This document shows positions 47,601 to 57,921 of a stretch of DNA of 64,000 nucleotides, piece after piece. A program made the position numbers and the translations under genes. How positions within the stretch are numbered: the stretch's first letter is position 1; each line of letters starts with the position of its first letter. The notes under the pieces were generated by a model that ran no database searches, was not told where the DNA came from, and worked only from the letters and a program-made list of their open reading frames with translations. The DNA lies in assembly GCF_963576615.1 (NCBI RefSeq), contig NC_088708.1:29209191-29273190 (forward strand), read 5' to 3'. This DNA comes from Watersipora subatra. Taxonomy: Eukaryota; Bryozoa; Gymnolaemata; Cheilostomatida; Watersiporidae.

Positions 47601-50600
47601 TGAATCGTTTACACCAATAACAAATATTTCTCTCATTATCCAACTCAAAAACTTTTAGCTTTTTTTCGTTAAAATTTTGAAATCAACAACATAGAAATAA
47701 TTAATAGCTGTCTCAGGCTAATAGTAGTTTCTTGCTTAACGCGGTCTTGATACTTCAAAGTACATGTATATAAAAACGGTTTACAATGGTACAAATGCTA
47801 CATTTAGCGAGCAAAACTTTTACGCTGTGCATTAGTGCTAAATGCAACGCGTAGAAATTTTGTTTTGCTAAAAAATTGTTTGGACGCTAGTATCGACTAG
47901 TTATGCAGTGCAGAAGAAAAGTTGAGGTCAAAAGACATTGTGGAAGGTACTGGACAACTAAAAGATGTTCGTTCCACCGAACGCGGCAATCAGAATGCAG
48001 CTAACTGAAAGAGCAATGCAAATAGTTTTATTTTAAAAACGTTAATTTTTATTTCTGCAAGTAATATAAGTATGATTTGTTTATGTCACTTGCTCATGAA
48101 TATATCTTTGTAGCTTTTGATAGATTATCATTATATAACTTATAAATTTGCAGATTTATAGCATATTATTTGATAGGGAAAACAGTCCCAACATCGACAA
48201 GTCCGAACCTAGACAAGTCCCAATATTGACAGAGGTTGGTCCGAATCTAGACAAAGGTTGGTCTGAATATCGACAAAGTCTGGTGCAGTTTTACAATATT
48301 TTAATCCTTTATTCTGGTGCTCTCACGCACTAATCTTCAACAAATAATAAATGTCTTTAGCAGTTCTATACTCACTTCAAAAAATAAAAATCAAAGCTAC
48401 TCACTGAAGTTTAGATTTCTAATAAATACATACTCCTAGCATAACAGTCAACCATATTTATTATTGTTACTTCTTTTAGCATTCGTTCTATATTTAGGTT
48501 GGGCAAAATATTGCTAGGCTTACATAAGCTGGGAAGTGCTGCATCAAATGGATCACAAGATATTTTTGCGCAAATAAATCTTTTACATATAATTCACTCA
48601 TTTACTATGAAAATAGTAAATGGTAAAATAGCAAAACCGCTGTCGAGATTGGGCCAACCGTTGTCAATATACAAACTCGTCGAGCTTCAAACCAGCCGAG
48701 GTTCGAACTATAAATCTTTGGTAGCATAATTGCAGTAATCTAATCTTACAATTGATCGACGCTCGCAACTCCTCTTCTATTGTACATAAAAAGTTAGTTT
48801 TGGCTGCAAACTGTAGCAAACATATTAATGACTAATGAGTGCAACGATATTTTGTGCAACATTGGTAAATATAAATATAAATTAAAAGTATGTTTTCAAA
48901 TTTAGAATGAAATAGAAATTGAAAGCTTGAATAAATTGCAAATCAGGACATAGGCTATAATATTATCGCAGGTTAATTGCAAGCAATAGATATCAACTGG
49001 TAGAGATATTTCTGGGTTTCTCAATGCATACGTATTAAGCGATCTTTGACAAGTTGAAGGTAATTTAGCAGAATTATGGCATCCAAAAGGTTTAACATCT
49101 GTCTACTGAAAAAAGAGGGCAAAATATTGGCGACATTCACTACGCCCGTAAAAGGGCTAAATTTATCTTCCCAAAATTCTGACAAGCCATTTGAAAAATA
49201 CAACGCCAGCCTCTATTTGAATGCCACTTTCAACTAACCGCCACTATTAATAGAGGAAGGATTGAAAAATAGAGCGCCATGTCATTCAATTAGAGGTTTT
49301 ACGGCATTTTCATAAAAACATAATAATCTAATACTGCCTTTGAGAGAACTCTATCAAACACACGAGACTGGCTCTGTGAACCCCTTGGGTTTGATCGCAC
49401 AAATTTTATTGCATTAACAGAAGCAGACAACATTACAGATTGGTGTTTGAATAATGTTTTTGTATAGTTCAGACCAAATACAAGTTTAATCAACATTTTA
49501 ATTTATGAAAATGGTCAGAAAAAACTCACTATCATGTCGACCGAAACAGCTGTGACACTAGATAATTATAGTGAATCACTCATGTTTAGACGAGATTATC
49601 TAAAATTTTTTTATTCAAAACCCTTAGTCAGGAAAGCAGAGCATGCGTTAACAGGTCTTAAACATGACTCCCCAGTATAGCTAATTTTTATGAACAGTCT
49701 TTTAAATTCTTTATTTGTGTGAAGAAAGAAATTCTTGCTAGCGCACTTCACAGGATGCATGCACAAACGGATTCGACGGAACCGCTCAAAAGTTAATGAG
49801 GGATATATGAATACAGCGCATACTTTTTTCAGTATTTGCAAAATCTGTTTCAATCTGGAATTATAATTATCTGCCTTGTTGGGTAACCAAAACATGTAGT
49901 GTGGCAGCTGGATAGTGAAAATGTATTAGAATGGTGGCCAACAGAAGTGTTTTTGTCATGCTTTCACTCATTGGCTAACCGTCAGTATTAACGTCGTATA
50001 ACATACGTCTGTCTTGCCGAAAAAATAACCTTGCCACAGCTTGGAGTTTGCATAGTGTTTTTGTTTCTTAAGCTGGTTTCTGTCATCGCTGACAAGATCC
50101 TTGCAGAAAATAAAATATGATTACATTGGTATGAATAGATGTAATTTAAAAATGCTGTCAGTTACCACACTCGTAACCACAACAATGACATACAATCAGC
50201 TCACTAGAGTGATGAGTAAAAATTAAGCATTTTATTAGCTTTTTGCAAAGCTGCTTGGCAGTGACAACAAAAAACAAACTTCTTATATCATATATAAACT
50301 TTCCCTCATAGACATAAAACTGTCCAAAATCTGACAAAATGGATTGTAAGTGAAGCTATGACCCAGTAATAACCTTGGCCCAGAAACTACACAAGTTGGC
50401 ACTGCCATCTAAAATCAGAGCCTCCTAGCGAATTTTAGCGATTCTACTCGCAATCCATTTAAATGATTCGCTAAGCAGAAACAGAGTGCATAATCCGACA
50501 TAACGTATCATTAAACAGAGTGCATAATCAGACATAACGTATCATTAAACTTTGAATCACCGGAATTATACAGAAGAACAGAAAACAATCTCTCATAAGC

Positions 50601-53600
50601 TGGCTACACAATAATTTCTGTGTCTTCAATATCACCCGACCAATCAAGGACAAGTCCATGGTATGCATCAATGGTATGCTATGATGAATTGCTTCTGAGA
50701 GTATATTAACTGCTGACTGAATACATAAGACTCCAGCGTTTGATTCTAAAGAAAGTAAAAGTACAACACCAGCAACTAGAAAAAGAATCGATGTACTACC
50801 TTCTCTTAGTGACCAGTCCATTCCCATCTCTAATGCCTCCTCCAGGTCTCTAAAATACACCGTCTCACTTTAACTACTAGTAGATGTAATATAACTGGAG
50901 TAGTTAGCATAATGCATGGCTCTTACAGTAGGTGTACATGCTTCAAATGGGTTTGAAGTTGTTTCGACTCAAAATCATAGAAATGATAAAATCCAATGCG
51001 TTTGACGCCATTTCACTTCGCTAAATTTGTGTGAAAGCATTCTCTGTGAGAGTACTATTCGATATCATAGAAACACTCACTGCTGATGAATCCGAATTGA
51101 TAATACTCGGCTAAGGTAGGTAAAAAGATTCAGCTGACAACCACGCGAGTCTCTGCTACAAAAACATTCTACAGCTATTCACTACTGTTTCTGCTCGACT
51201 TTTTGTCTTTGGATGGCAAGGATAGGTTGTATTAGGATGACATAATTACTTTCTAGATCTGGTAATTGACTACGCATGAATTGAAAAGTGACCGTGCACC
51301 GAAAGCGAGTATACTCTAATAAATTTTGTTTTGATAGATACGTCGCGAATCTTAGAAAGCCCTATAAAGTGCAACTCCGAATCTTGAAACAGCAAATTTT
51401 TCGGCAGCGAGCAACTCTGAACCCATTCGAACCATAAAAATACACTGTAAGCAAGAACCTTTCTAATACCAAGCTTGTAAAGCTCACTTGATGGGTCTAT
51501 CTTGATTAGGCCGACAGTTCGAAAGTGAGTGATGACATAACTAACCATGCGTGTACTCACATGCGATGTCATCACATGTAAGTACAGGCATCGTCAATTA
51601 TTAAATAACACAGGTCTTATGTACTATACTATTTTGATGCAGGTTTAAAAAGCAATCAACAGCTAGCATTAACTGAATATAAACATTTAATTAGGTAGTT
51701 GACAGAGACAGACTCAGTTGTTCTATGCTTGACAAGTTCTATACGGATTCCACAATGAGTCATGGACATGTTTGTTCACTCAACACACTGCCAGTCTACC
51801 ACTCCTTTATCTATACTAGTGAGTTTAAAGGTTGACTGCAATAAAATTCACATTACAGTTATCTGGTATCAAAAAGTTCACCATGTCTTACTCTGCTGTG
51901 TTGTAAGTGCAAAATATGTGGAAATGTGATTACAAGCTCGTAAAAGCTAAAAAACAAACAGTTAATCGCAGCCATTACAAAAATGCAGTAGTTTGAAATC
52001 TCTTTATTTTGATGACGTACTCAAACATTGTGATTATTGTTTTGAGACGTGATGTTATCACGTGAACTAAATGGCCAATAAAAGGCTCAATATAAACCGT
52101 CTCGTAGCACTAGTTTATTTCAAACACTTCGGGTTCTACAGGAAAGCCCGTATCAAATATAGATGCTCGCTGCATACTTAACAGTTTCGTTTTAGCCAGG
52201 TCTAATCATCTAGTCGTAATCTGATTATGTGACCCTGATTACTTCTTGCCAAATGGCGTGAAAAATTTCAGCAGCATTTTTTGAGTATCACAGATGACCA
52301 ACAGCCTTCTCATGTTTATCAGAGAATGATATGCATTCCTTCGAGCTAAGGTTGAAAAATTAAATGAATTTTTATGGTAGGTTTTGGCATATCAGTGCTC
52401 AAAGTGACAACATTATAATGCTGATGAAACAGATGAGTAAAAACAATAGACATGATTTTATTGAATGCTTGGAGAATATTTGTGAAAATATTTCGACGAA
52501 TGAAGTTGCATGAAAATTTAAACAGAAGCCATATTGTACAACTACGTCCCATTTGAGCTGTTTTGGAAAGGGATTCCAATCTACGGCGGTTTCATGATGG
52601 CTGCGATTAACTGTTCGTTTTCGAACTTTTAAGAGCTTGTAACTACATTTCCACATATTTCGCACCTACAACACAGCAGAGTAAGACATGGTGAACCTTT
52701 TGATACCAAACAACTGTAATGTGAATTTTGTTGCAAGACAACCTTTTACTAAAATTGACTCAGTGCTATCTACTATAACTATCGGAAATGGCTGACCAAA
52801 CTGACCTTACACCCGGTATGAGACAGTAATGTAGCCATGCAAGTCAGCACTCACCGTGCACCCATTGGTATGACTCCCTTTGAGCCAACACCTACAGGAA
52901 TATGGTCAAATAGTGACTGTGTCAGCTCCTCTTTGACAGGCAACACATCTTTTTCACTAAGATTAGTACGCAGCAGACGCACCCCGCAATTTATATCAAA
53001 ACCAACTCCACCCGGTGACACGATAGCTGTGGGGTCAGACATGTCGAATGCTGCCATGTTGCCTGTAAAATATAACATGCAGTTAGAGTATAATTAACAG
53101 AAATTGATTGGAAAAGTAGACTCAAGCATAGTCAGTAGAACACATGATACAGTTTCATTGTTTATACTGTAGCAGAAAGGCATCCATTCCCTATTTGACA
53201 AGACAATAAGTGCAGGACAGTACAGACAGGTGCGCAGGAAGTATGACCGTTAGAAACACTTACCAATAGCAAAACCGTATCCAGCATGCACATCAGGCAG
53301 ACCAACAGACTTCTGCAAGATTGGACATTGCTTTTATATCGCAAGGCAATGCTTCACAATAACTTTCATTAGTCTCATTGAACAGTTCCCTTGGAAAGAC
53401 GCTGAGGTTTACAAGTATTATAAGCAGGATAATGATGCTAAGCTTGGAAGAAGAGCAAACTGATCAAACTCACCCCGACGATGCCAGGAAGGGCAGCCAC
53501 ATTGGCTATCTGTTTTACACCGGGCAAAAAACCACCAAAACCTTGATGGTGACTGTGCTGCTTCAACTCATCGAACATGATCCTCTCCAACGGGTCGTTG

Positions 53601-55929
53601 ACGTAAAATATGCCTTCCACCTAGCACATTCGGCTTGAGAATTAAATTAGCTACTGAATTCCACAAAAGAGAGAAATGGGAACAATAGCGAGAAAACCAT
53701 GTTAAGGGTGCAACCCAACTTCTTACACAGCCACAAAAATTCAAATACTTTGATAATTAGCATATTAAGCACAAGAGCGCGTATCGATTGTAGACACACA
53801 AACACACTAGTGGCTGTGATATCTATTTTAGATCGTGCTTCCCATGGAGCTGTGATAGTTTGGAACAGAAAAAGTGAAAATGGTTGAATTTAGGTTGTAA
53901 AATACAGAAACAACCAATCAACGAAAACTGATAGAAATATATCATGAATAGCTCATTACAATTAAAGTATCAAGGCTAGATTATCATATATTTTATTTAG
54001 TCACAGTCTTGTATATAAATAACTCTATTAATATTTATTTATCTATGACTAACCTTAATGGTTTAATAACATATTAGGACGATGAGAAAATAATAGTTGC
54101 ATCTCATCTTTTTATTGATACTAGTACACTTGACGGGCCAGTGAGAGATCGTACTGAGTAATCAGTGTCTGCAAAGAGCTGGTCTATAACCCAAAGAACC
54201 TGCGTTCAATTCCCAAACAAGGCAAATTTTTTAAATTCTCTTAGAATGGCTTTGGACAGACGGACACTGCTCTTATTACAGAACAATTTATGAGTGATTC
54301 TACATAATATATACGGAATTATCGATTATCTTGTTTATGGTTTACGGTTTGGTTGTTTACGGTCCATGATTGCGGTAAATTTACATTGAGTTAAAGGTTG
54401 ACTTGCAACAAAATTCACATTACAGTTATTTTGTGTCAAAAGATTCGCTATGTCTTACTCTGCTGTGTTGTAGGTGCGAAATATGTGAAAATGTGATTAC
54501 AAGCTCGTAAAAGCTCAAAAACGAACAGTTCATCGCCGCCATCACGAGACTGCCGTAGATTAGAATCTCTTTTCAAAATGGCTCAAATGGGACGTAGTTG
54601 TACAAGATGGCTTCTGTTTACACTTTCACGCAACCTCAGTCGTCAAAATATTTTCACAAGTAGCCTATACTTCACGCATTCAATAAAACCATGTCTATTG
54701 TTCTTAGGTGTCTCTTTCGTCATCATCGTAATGCTGTCACTTTGAGCACTGATATCTCAAAACCTACCGGAAAAATTCGTTTAATTTTTTAACTTTAGCT
54801 CAAAGGAGTATATATCATTGTCTGATAAACATGACGATCCTGTTGGTCACCTGTGATAATCGAAAAATGCTGCAGAAATTATTCACGAAGTATGGGTCAC
54901 ATGATCAGATTACGACCAGACCAAGCCGAAACAAGACTGTAAAGTAGCGAGCATCTATATTTGATACGGGGTCTTCGGTAAAACCCGAAGTGTTTGTCAT
55001 AAACTAGTGCTACGAGAAGTTTTATATTGAGCCTTTTATTAGCCTTTTAATTTACGTGAGAACATCACATGACAAAACAATAACCAAATGTAATGACTGC
55101 GTCAGAGAAATAAACTGATTTCAATCTACAGCAGTTTCGTGATGGTGGCGATTAACTGTTCGTTTTTGAGCTTTTAAGAGCTTGTAATCACATTTCCACA
55201 TATTTGCACCTACAACACAGCAGAGTAAGACATGGCGAATCTTTTGATACCAAACAACTGTAATGTGAATTTTGTTGCAAGTCAACCTTCAAGTGTAAAA
55301 ATATGTGAACTACACAAAGCACACTAAAAATCTCGCGCCTCAACGTGCTGATGAAAAAATTGATAAATTAAGCTTCTTCGGCAACATGAGCATGTAGGAT
55401 GTTTAGCAATGACATGCATGCTCTGGCTACTGTACACTAGCTTTATATGACAATGGTTTAGGTATTTGAAAAATGTGGTTTTAGCGAGGCCATCGAGTCC
55501 GACAAGGATGACACATAAATGGGAATTACGATCTATGAACTTAATTTTATTTTATTCAAAGCCTAACTACTTTAAAGAAACAATCCGATGGAAATACTAT
55601 CACACAAGACCTTATAACAGTATTTAGGATAAGCCAAGTGAGCATAAATCCCAAATTTCACTAATAGCAACAATACAGAATTTTATACTCCTACTGCACT
55701 GCTTTCTACAAGCAGCCTATTAGGCCTTAGTGCGAGAATGTATTGGTGATGGTAGGAAGTATGCAGTAGAAAATGACCCAGTTGTCTCAAAGATGCCGGT
55801 AAGAAGGGGGTTCACCGGCTAACAACTTACATTCATATTAGGAACAAAACCTTTTTTGATCTTCCAAGAAACTGGAGTCAACTTTTCAATATAGGACAAC
55901 TCCTCATTGTAAGTCCGAACGATCCCCAT
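35542..55929 (-). CDS. RTCB: RTCB, RNA-splicing ligase (tRNA ligase catalytic subunit), complete
   Basis: RTCB joins RNA ends carrying 2',3'-cyclic phosphate and 5'-OH, using GTP and Mn2+. It completes tRNA splicing and XBP1 mRNA splicing with DDX1, FAM98B and others. Twelve exons join in phase to 508 codons (507 aa; human 505). Conserved residues are all present: D121 and C124 ([11 protein letters not shown]), N228/H229 (GAGNHYAE), H261 (MIHSGSRG), H355 (YDVSHN) and the guanylylated H430 (STCHGAGRA), each two higher than in human. Exons: 55831-55929, 53474-53620, 53264-53312, 52855-53062, 50800-50849, 47003-47122, 46304-46450, 42063-42238, 41483-41671, 41264-41374, 36878-37040, 35542-35606. 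An in-frame TAA just precedes the ATG. The exon 8 donor is weak. Introns hold transposons and long minisatellites. The gene is convergent with the PWWP2-like gene. Confidence 0.97.
36570..36700 (-). mobile_element. Possible tRNA-derived SINE relic
   Basis: On the minus strand, GACGCAGATGGTAGTGTGCC and, about 30 nt later, AACGTCCAAGTTTAATTCC resemble decayed A and B boxes. In RTCB intron 11. Weak. Confidence 0.35.
36878..37040 (-). CDS. RTCB: RTCB exon 11 (residues 433-486)
   Basis: Acceptor CATTGCAG. Encodes [20 protein letters not shown] to [21 protein letters not shown] stop follows at once in the unspliced frame, but the GTTAGT donor leaves one T that makes Cys with exon 12. Confidence 0.96.
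37345..39220. repeat. Dispersed repeat family H, copy 3, split by a nested element
   Basis: The left part begins CAGTGCACCCCGGGTTACGA and runs to 37897. The right part 39082-39220 continues the family ('tgcattagataattactatggg'). Copy 1 has no insert here. In RTCB intron 10. Confidence 0.65.
37898..39081. mobile_element. Nested DNA element with CCTAGGACACTT ends (1184 bp)
   Basis: Left end CCTAGGACACTTTTATTTCG; right end read inward CCTAGGACACTTATGTATTC. It interrupts repeat H copy 3. The interior carries 'cgcgaaaat'-like motifs and a small inverted repeat around 38290. No transposase seen. Confidence 0.75.
40190..40310 (-). mobile_element. Possible tRNA-derived SINE relic
   Basis: Minus strand: TTTGGCGCTGAAGTGTGGGT, then TTTGAAGTTCAAATCCC, which resembles a B box. 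In RTCB intron 10. Moderate at best. Confidence 0.4.
40934..41182. repeat. 19-bp minisatellite in RTCB intron 10
   Basis: About 13 units of TGTACCCCCTTTGACCTAT. It ends about 80 bp from the exon 10 donor. Strong strand asymmetry (C-rich plus strand) makes it G-rich in the transcript. Confidence 0.9.
41264..41374 (-). CDS. RTCB: RTCB exon 10 (residues 396-432)
   Basis: Acceptor CTTGCAG, donor GTAAGT. Encodes [20 protein letters not shown] to [14 protein letters not shown]430 is the histidine that carries GMP. A 19-bp minisatellite starts about 80 bp downstream in the intron. Confidence 0.96.
41483..41671 (-). CDS. RTCB: RTCB exon 9 (residues 333-395)
   Basis: Acceptor ATTTCAG, donor GTATGC. 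Encodes [20 protein letters not shown], then [11 protein letters not shown] to [13 protein letters not shown]; includes H355. Confidence 0.97.
42063..42238 (-). CDS. RTCB: RTCB exon 8 (residues 274-332)
   Basis: Acceptor CTGTAG. Encodes [20 protein letters not shown] to [11 protein letters not shown]. The donor is GTGCTG, a poor match beyond the GT, but it gives the exact family junction with exon 9 (TRQ|AFAK). Confidence 0.95.
42647..42900. repeat. About 36-bp minisatellite in RTCB intron 7
   Basis: About 7 units of CATAGAGTACTCTAGAGTAG plus TGGTAGTGATACACT. Each unit contains the palindrome-like AGAGTACTCTAGAGTA, so it can fold locally. Confidence 0.88.
44258..44470. repeat. About 49-bp minisatellite in RTCB intron 7
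   Basis: Four to five units around GAGACTCAGGGACAGAATTA and TATGAAATAAACACACAGTG. Confidence 0.85.
44755..45835. repeat. 31-bp minisatellite, about 35 units, in RTCB intron 7
   Basis: Unit ACAACTACTAACAGCAATAG plus ACAGCAAACAT. Variants (ACAGT/ACAGC, CAATCAACA, short units lacking ACTA) recur in runs, showing segmental duplication inside the array. The longest array in the window, about 1.1 kb. Confidence 0.95.
46304..46450 (-). CDS. RTCB: RTCB exon 7 (residues 225-273)
   Basis: Acceptor GTGTAG, donor GTGAGT. Encodes [20 protein letters not shown] to [18 protein letters not shown], including N228, H229 and H261 of the active site. Confidence 0.97.
47003..47122 (-). CDS. RTCB: RTCB exon 6 (residues 185-224)
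   Basis: Acceptor GGCTTCAG, donor GTAGGT. Encodes [20 protein letters not shown] to [12 protein letters not shown] near-perfect 53-bp palindrome lies in the intron 64 nt upstream. Confidence 0.97.
47186..47238. repeat. 53-bp near-perfect palindrome in RTCB intron 5
   Basis: ATTATATTCTCTAACTCC at the left is exactly complementary to GGAGTTAGAGAATATAAT at the right; the centre is GGTTGGCCTAACC-like. It lies 64 nt upstream of the exon 6 acceptor. Confidence 0.85.
47448..49303. mobile_element. Element family J, copy 2 (reversed) in RTCB intron 5
   Basis: Left end CGTAAAACCTGTAATTGAAT; right end read inward CGTAAAACCTCTAATTGAAT. The interior is the reverse of 16650-18023. Compared with that copy it carries an extra block of about 600 bp near 48170-48760 containing 'cgacaagtccgaacc' repeats, probably another insertion. 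Confidence 0.65.
50478..50547. repeat. 34-bp tandem duplication
   Basis: Two copies of CAGAGTGCATAATCCGACAT followed by AACGTATCATTAAA, one mismatch, in RTCB intron 5, about 250 bp downstream of exon 5. Confidence 0.85.
50800..50849 (-). CDS. RTCB: RTCB exon 5 (residues 168-184)
   Basis: A 50-base exon, acceptor ATTTTAG, donor GTAGTA. Encodes [17 protein letters not shown] with split codons at both ends. Confidence 0.95.
51825..52748. mobile_element. Foldback element family F copy C, inverted, in RTCB intron 4
   Basis: Terminal arms match copies A and D, but the interior is reversed: 'cgtgaactaaatggccaataaaaggctcaatataa' occurs near the left arm. So this copy is in opposite orientation to A, B and D. 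Confidence 0.8.
52855..53062 (-). CDS. RTCB: RTCB exon 4 (residues 99-167)
   Basis: Acceptor TTTTACAG. Encodes [11 protein letters not shown] through [18 protein letters not shown] to VIPMGA, holding metal-binding D121 and C124. Donor GTGAGT, two bases left over. Confidence 0.97.
53264..53312 (-). CDS. RTCB: RTCB exon 3 (residues 83-98)
   Basis: A 49-base exon after CTTGCAG. Encodes [16 protein letters not shown] plus one base of a Gly codon, before GTAAGT. Human has HSGYGFAIG here. Confidence 0.95.
53474..53620 (-). CDS. RTCB: RTCB exon 2 (residues 34-82)
   Basis: Acceptor TGCTAG. Begins [20 protein letters not shown] and ends [10 protein letters not shown] before GTGAGT. 49 whole codons. 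Confidence 0.97.
54130..54300 (+). mobile_element. tRNA-derived SINE in RTCB intron 1
   Basis: Plus strand: GGGCCAGTGAGAGATCGTAC, then CTGCGTTCAATTCCC (B-box type) and a tail ending in 'ggctttggacagacggac'. Directly left of foldback copy D. Confidence 0.5.
54391..55292. mobile_element. Foldback element family F copy D, in RTCB intron 1 (902 bp)
   Basis: Near full-length match to copy A, including 'ttaaaggttgacttgcaaca' at the left end and 'gttgcaagtcaaccttcaa' at the right. The left flank ('ggtccatgattgcgg' to 'acattgag') is also shared with copy A, so the true element may extend about 40 bp further left. Confidence 0.8.
55831..55929 (-). CDS. RTCB: RTCB exon 1 (residues 1-33)
   Basis: Starts at the ATG complementary to 55927-55929, with a TAA in frame two codons upstream. 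Encodes [20 protein letters not shown] and onward to KKGFVPNMN; the donor is GTAAGT. Found by reading the reverse strand. Confidence 0.93.
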
Positions 55930-56394
55930 TATTTATGAAGAAGCGAGACAACCAATAACCAGTCACGTCGTGGCTGTTAATCTACAAGTAGGCATAGTCT
56001 CCCATAGCCGCGAGTACCAAAAATGATTAACAACATGAGCCAATTAATACTATAAGTAGCAAGCATATCCTAGACATTTGAAATATACAGTGTGATGTGG
56101 ACTGGTACAAACAATAAACTATATATATCCTTAATTATTCTTTTTTTGTGTGCGTAATAATTATATGTGTATAGTAGGAGTAGCCATTATACAATCACGT
56201 GTTTAGGGTGGGGCCTGTTTTCACTGTAACTCTTATATAAGTAGCCATCCTCTTTACCCTCCTGAACTTCTTAATGCCCGCCTTCTAGAATATAAATACC
56301 CCTGCATGTATGTTTATATTCATTCTTGTGCTCAATACAAGACATGCTACAACCTTCTCTGAACTTTTCTGCAAGCATCAACTAGTTAGAAATC

Positions 56395-56640
56395 ATTTGC
56401 ATTGCACCAGAATTGACAGCGCACCAGCAAGTATTATCATCAACAAGTAACCAAGTTGGTAATCTCCTAAATTGCACCAGCAACACAGCGTACCAGCAAG
56501 CATCATCGCCAATAAGTGACTAGGTTGGCAATCTCCTAAATCACACCAGCAACGCAGTACACCACAGCCATCTTCAATAACCAAGCTGACAATTTCTCAA
56601 ATTGCACCAGTCCCCCGTGCACCAGCAAGACAGTGGTATC
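56395..56640. repeat. About 70-bp tandem repeat in the LTR/leader region
   Basis: Three and a half diverged units of TTGCACCAGCAACACAGCGT to GTTGGCAATCTCCTAAA, just upstream of the putative primer-binding site. Confidence 0.75.
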
Positions 56641-56784
56641 TCCTTTACCATTTCCACTTTTCAGGACCCAGAGGAAGTAGTATTGTCCTTTGAAAGCAGC
56701 AGCAAGTTTGGAATTGCGATCCCTGCAAACAAAGGGTTGGGGATCGGACAACCTCCCTTTACCTGCTAACCAAAAATTCTGTCA

Positions 56785-57206
56785 TTGGTGGCAGCAGTTG
56801 GGTCTAGGGCAAAAAGGCAGAAGACCAGGATACAAATCCCAAGAAGGGCAACAACTCGTACACCCAATAAACTACAAAAATTAAGGGAAGAAATTGAGGA
56901 TAAAGGGCGGCAAGCCGAATCACCCAAGCTCTGCACCCCAATAACGCAAAGAAAAAAAGACCTTAGCCTAGTAGAGGAGCGGTTATTCCGACTAAGACAA
57001 ATGAATACCAGAAAAGCTAAATTCAAGTCTCTCCAGTTCAGCCGTACCACTGATGTAGAGCTATTTATTTCACAGTTCAATGATGTAGCGAAAGCTAATT
57101 TTTTAATGACAAAGAACTACACTACACCTCCGAGTCTGGTTAGATAGACCAGCAACTGAAGCTGGAAGAGGGCAGACACCAACAGAGATTTATGACAGTT
57201 TGCAGT
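56785..57206 (+). pseudogene. Retrotransposon gag remnant, frameshifted
   Basis: The first frame (to 57147) includes FSRTTDVELFISQFNDVAKAN, the gag pattern seen in Gypsy-type elements. About 57110 the similarity moves to another frame (LHLRVWLDRPATEAGRG, then TPTEIYDSLQ) and stops. So the gene is broken by at least one indel. Confidence 0.6.
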
Positions 57207-57271
57207 AAAGACTGAATTCCAACTACACCATCCAACACTTGAACCGAAACCGGAGACCAAAAGATTAAACT

Positions 57272-57508
57272 ATGGAAGTTGTATATACGTGCACCTGCAA
57301 AATCGAAGGTAGAAAATCTGTCCACTATTTACTCGTTACCGGAGCTAGTGAAATCTTATCAAAGAGAGCTTTTGACTGTCTACTCTCCAGAATAAAAGAC
57401 AGACTTGATGTAGAGAATCACAGCATTGATGGCAAACGGCAGCGGCTTCCTGCTCTACGGAACAATCACTCTACATTGCAGAAGTTTCCTTCCGAGTTGC
57501 AAACATAG
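57272..57508 (+). pseudogene. Aspartic-protease-like retroelement fragment
   Basis: HYLLVTGASEILSKRAFDCL resembles the retropepsin LVDTGAxxS(I/F)LS motif, but the catalytic Asp is missing (VTGAS). Follows the gag remnant in the expected order. Confidence 0.5.
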
Positions 57509-57921
57509 TAGAAGATGCTGTTCGCGGAAGATAATTGTTCACCTCATAGGCATAAAGGCACTTGCCATGCAAAAAGCACACTCAACACTTTACTGAAATA
57601 AACAAAACATACTAATGATTGCGGTTCGCATGATACTGGTCAGGCATGGTCGGCGATGTACGTAGGATGGTAAAGAGATGCAAAATCTGTCAGACAGCAA
57701 AGAACAGCGAATACTCCAGTCAAGGTGGGAAATTTTTTTCCCAAGCAGGTTTACCTATGGCAGTAAAATCTTGGCTCCTGATTGGTTCACAGGTACACGC
57801 GTAATGAATATTCATGCTATAAGCTCTGAAGGTAGTATTGCTCGCGCGTGTGGACTTCTATAATGTTGTGCGTGCATTACTGTACGGTGAGCTAACATGT
57901 ATTATGCATTGACATTTAGGG

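Larger units (their letters stand above)
56150..57520 (+). mobile_element. Gypsy-type LTR retrotransposon relic
   Basis: Order: AT-rich LTR-like stretch with TATAAATA near 56290; a roughly 70-bp tandem repeat; TTGGTGGCAGCAG near 56780, a plausible primer-binding site; a gag-like frame; then an aspartic-protease-like frame. Reverse transcriptase, integrase and a second LTR were not found. Boundaries are uncertain. Confidence 0.55.

Noticed and set aside
52346..52665. Minus-strand frames of 77 and 88 aa in RTCB intron 4
   Set aside because: Lie within foldback element copy C; no family resemblance.
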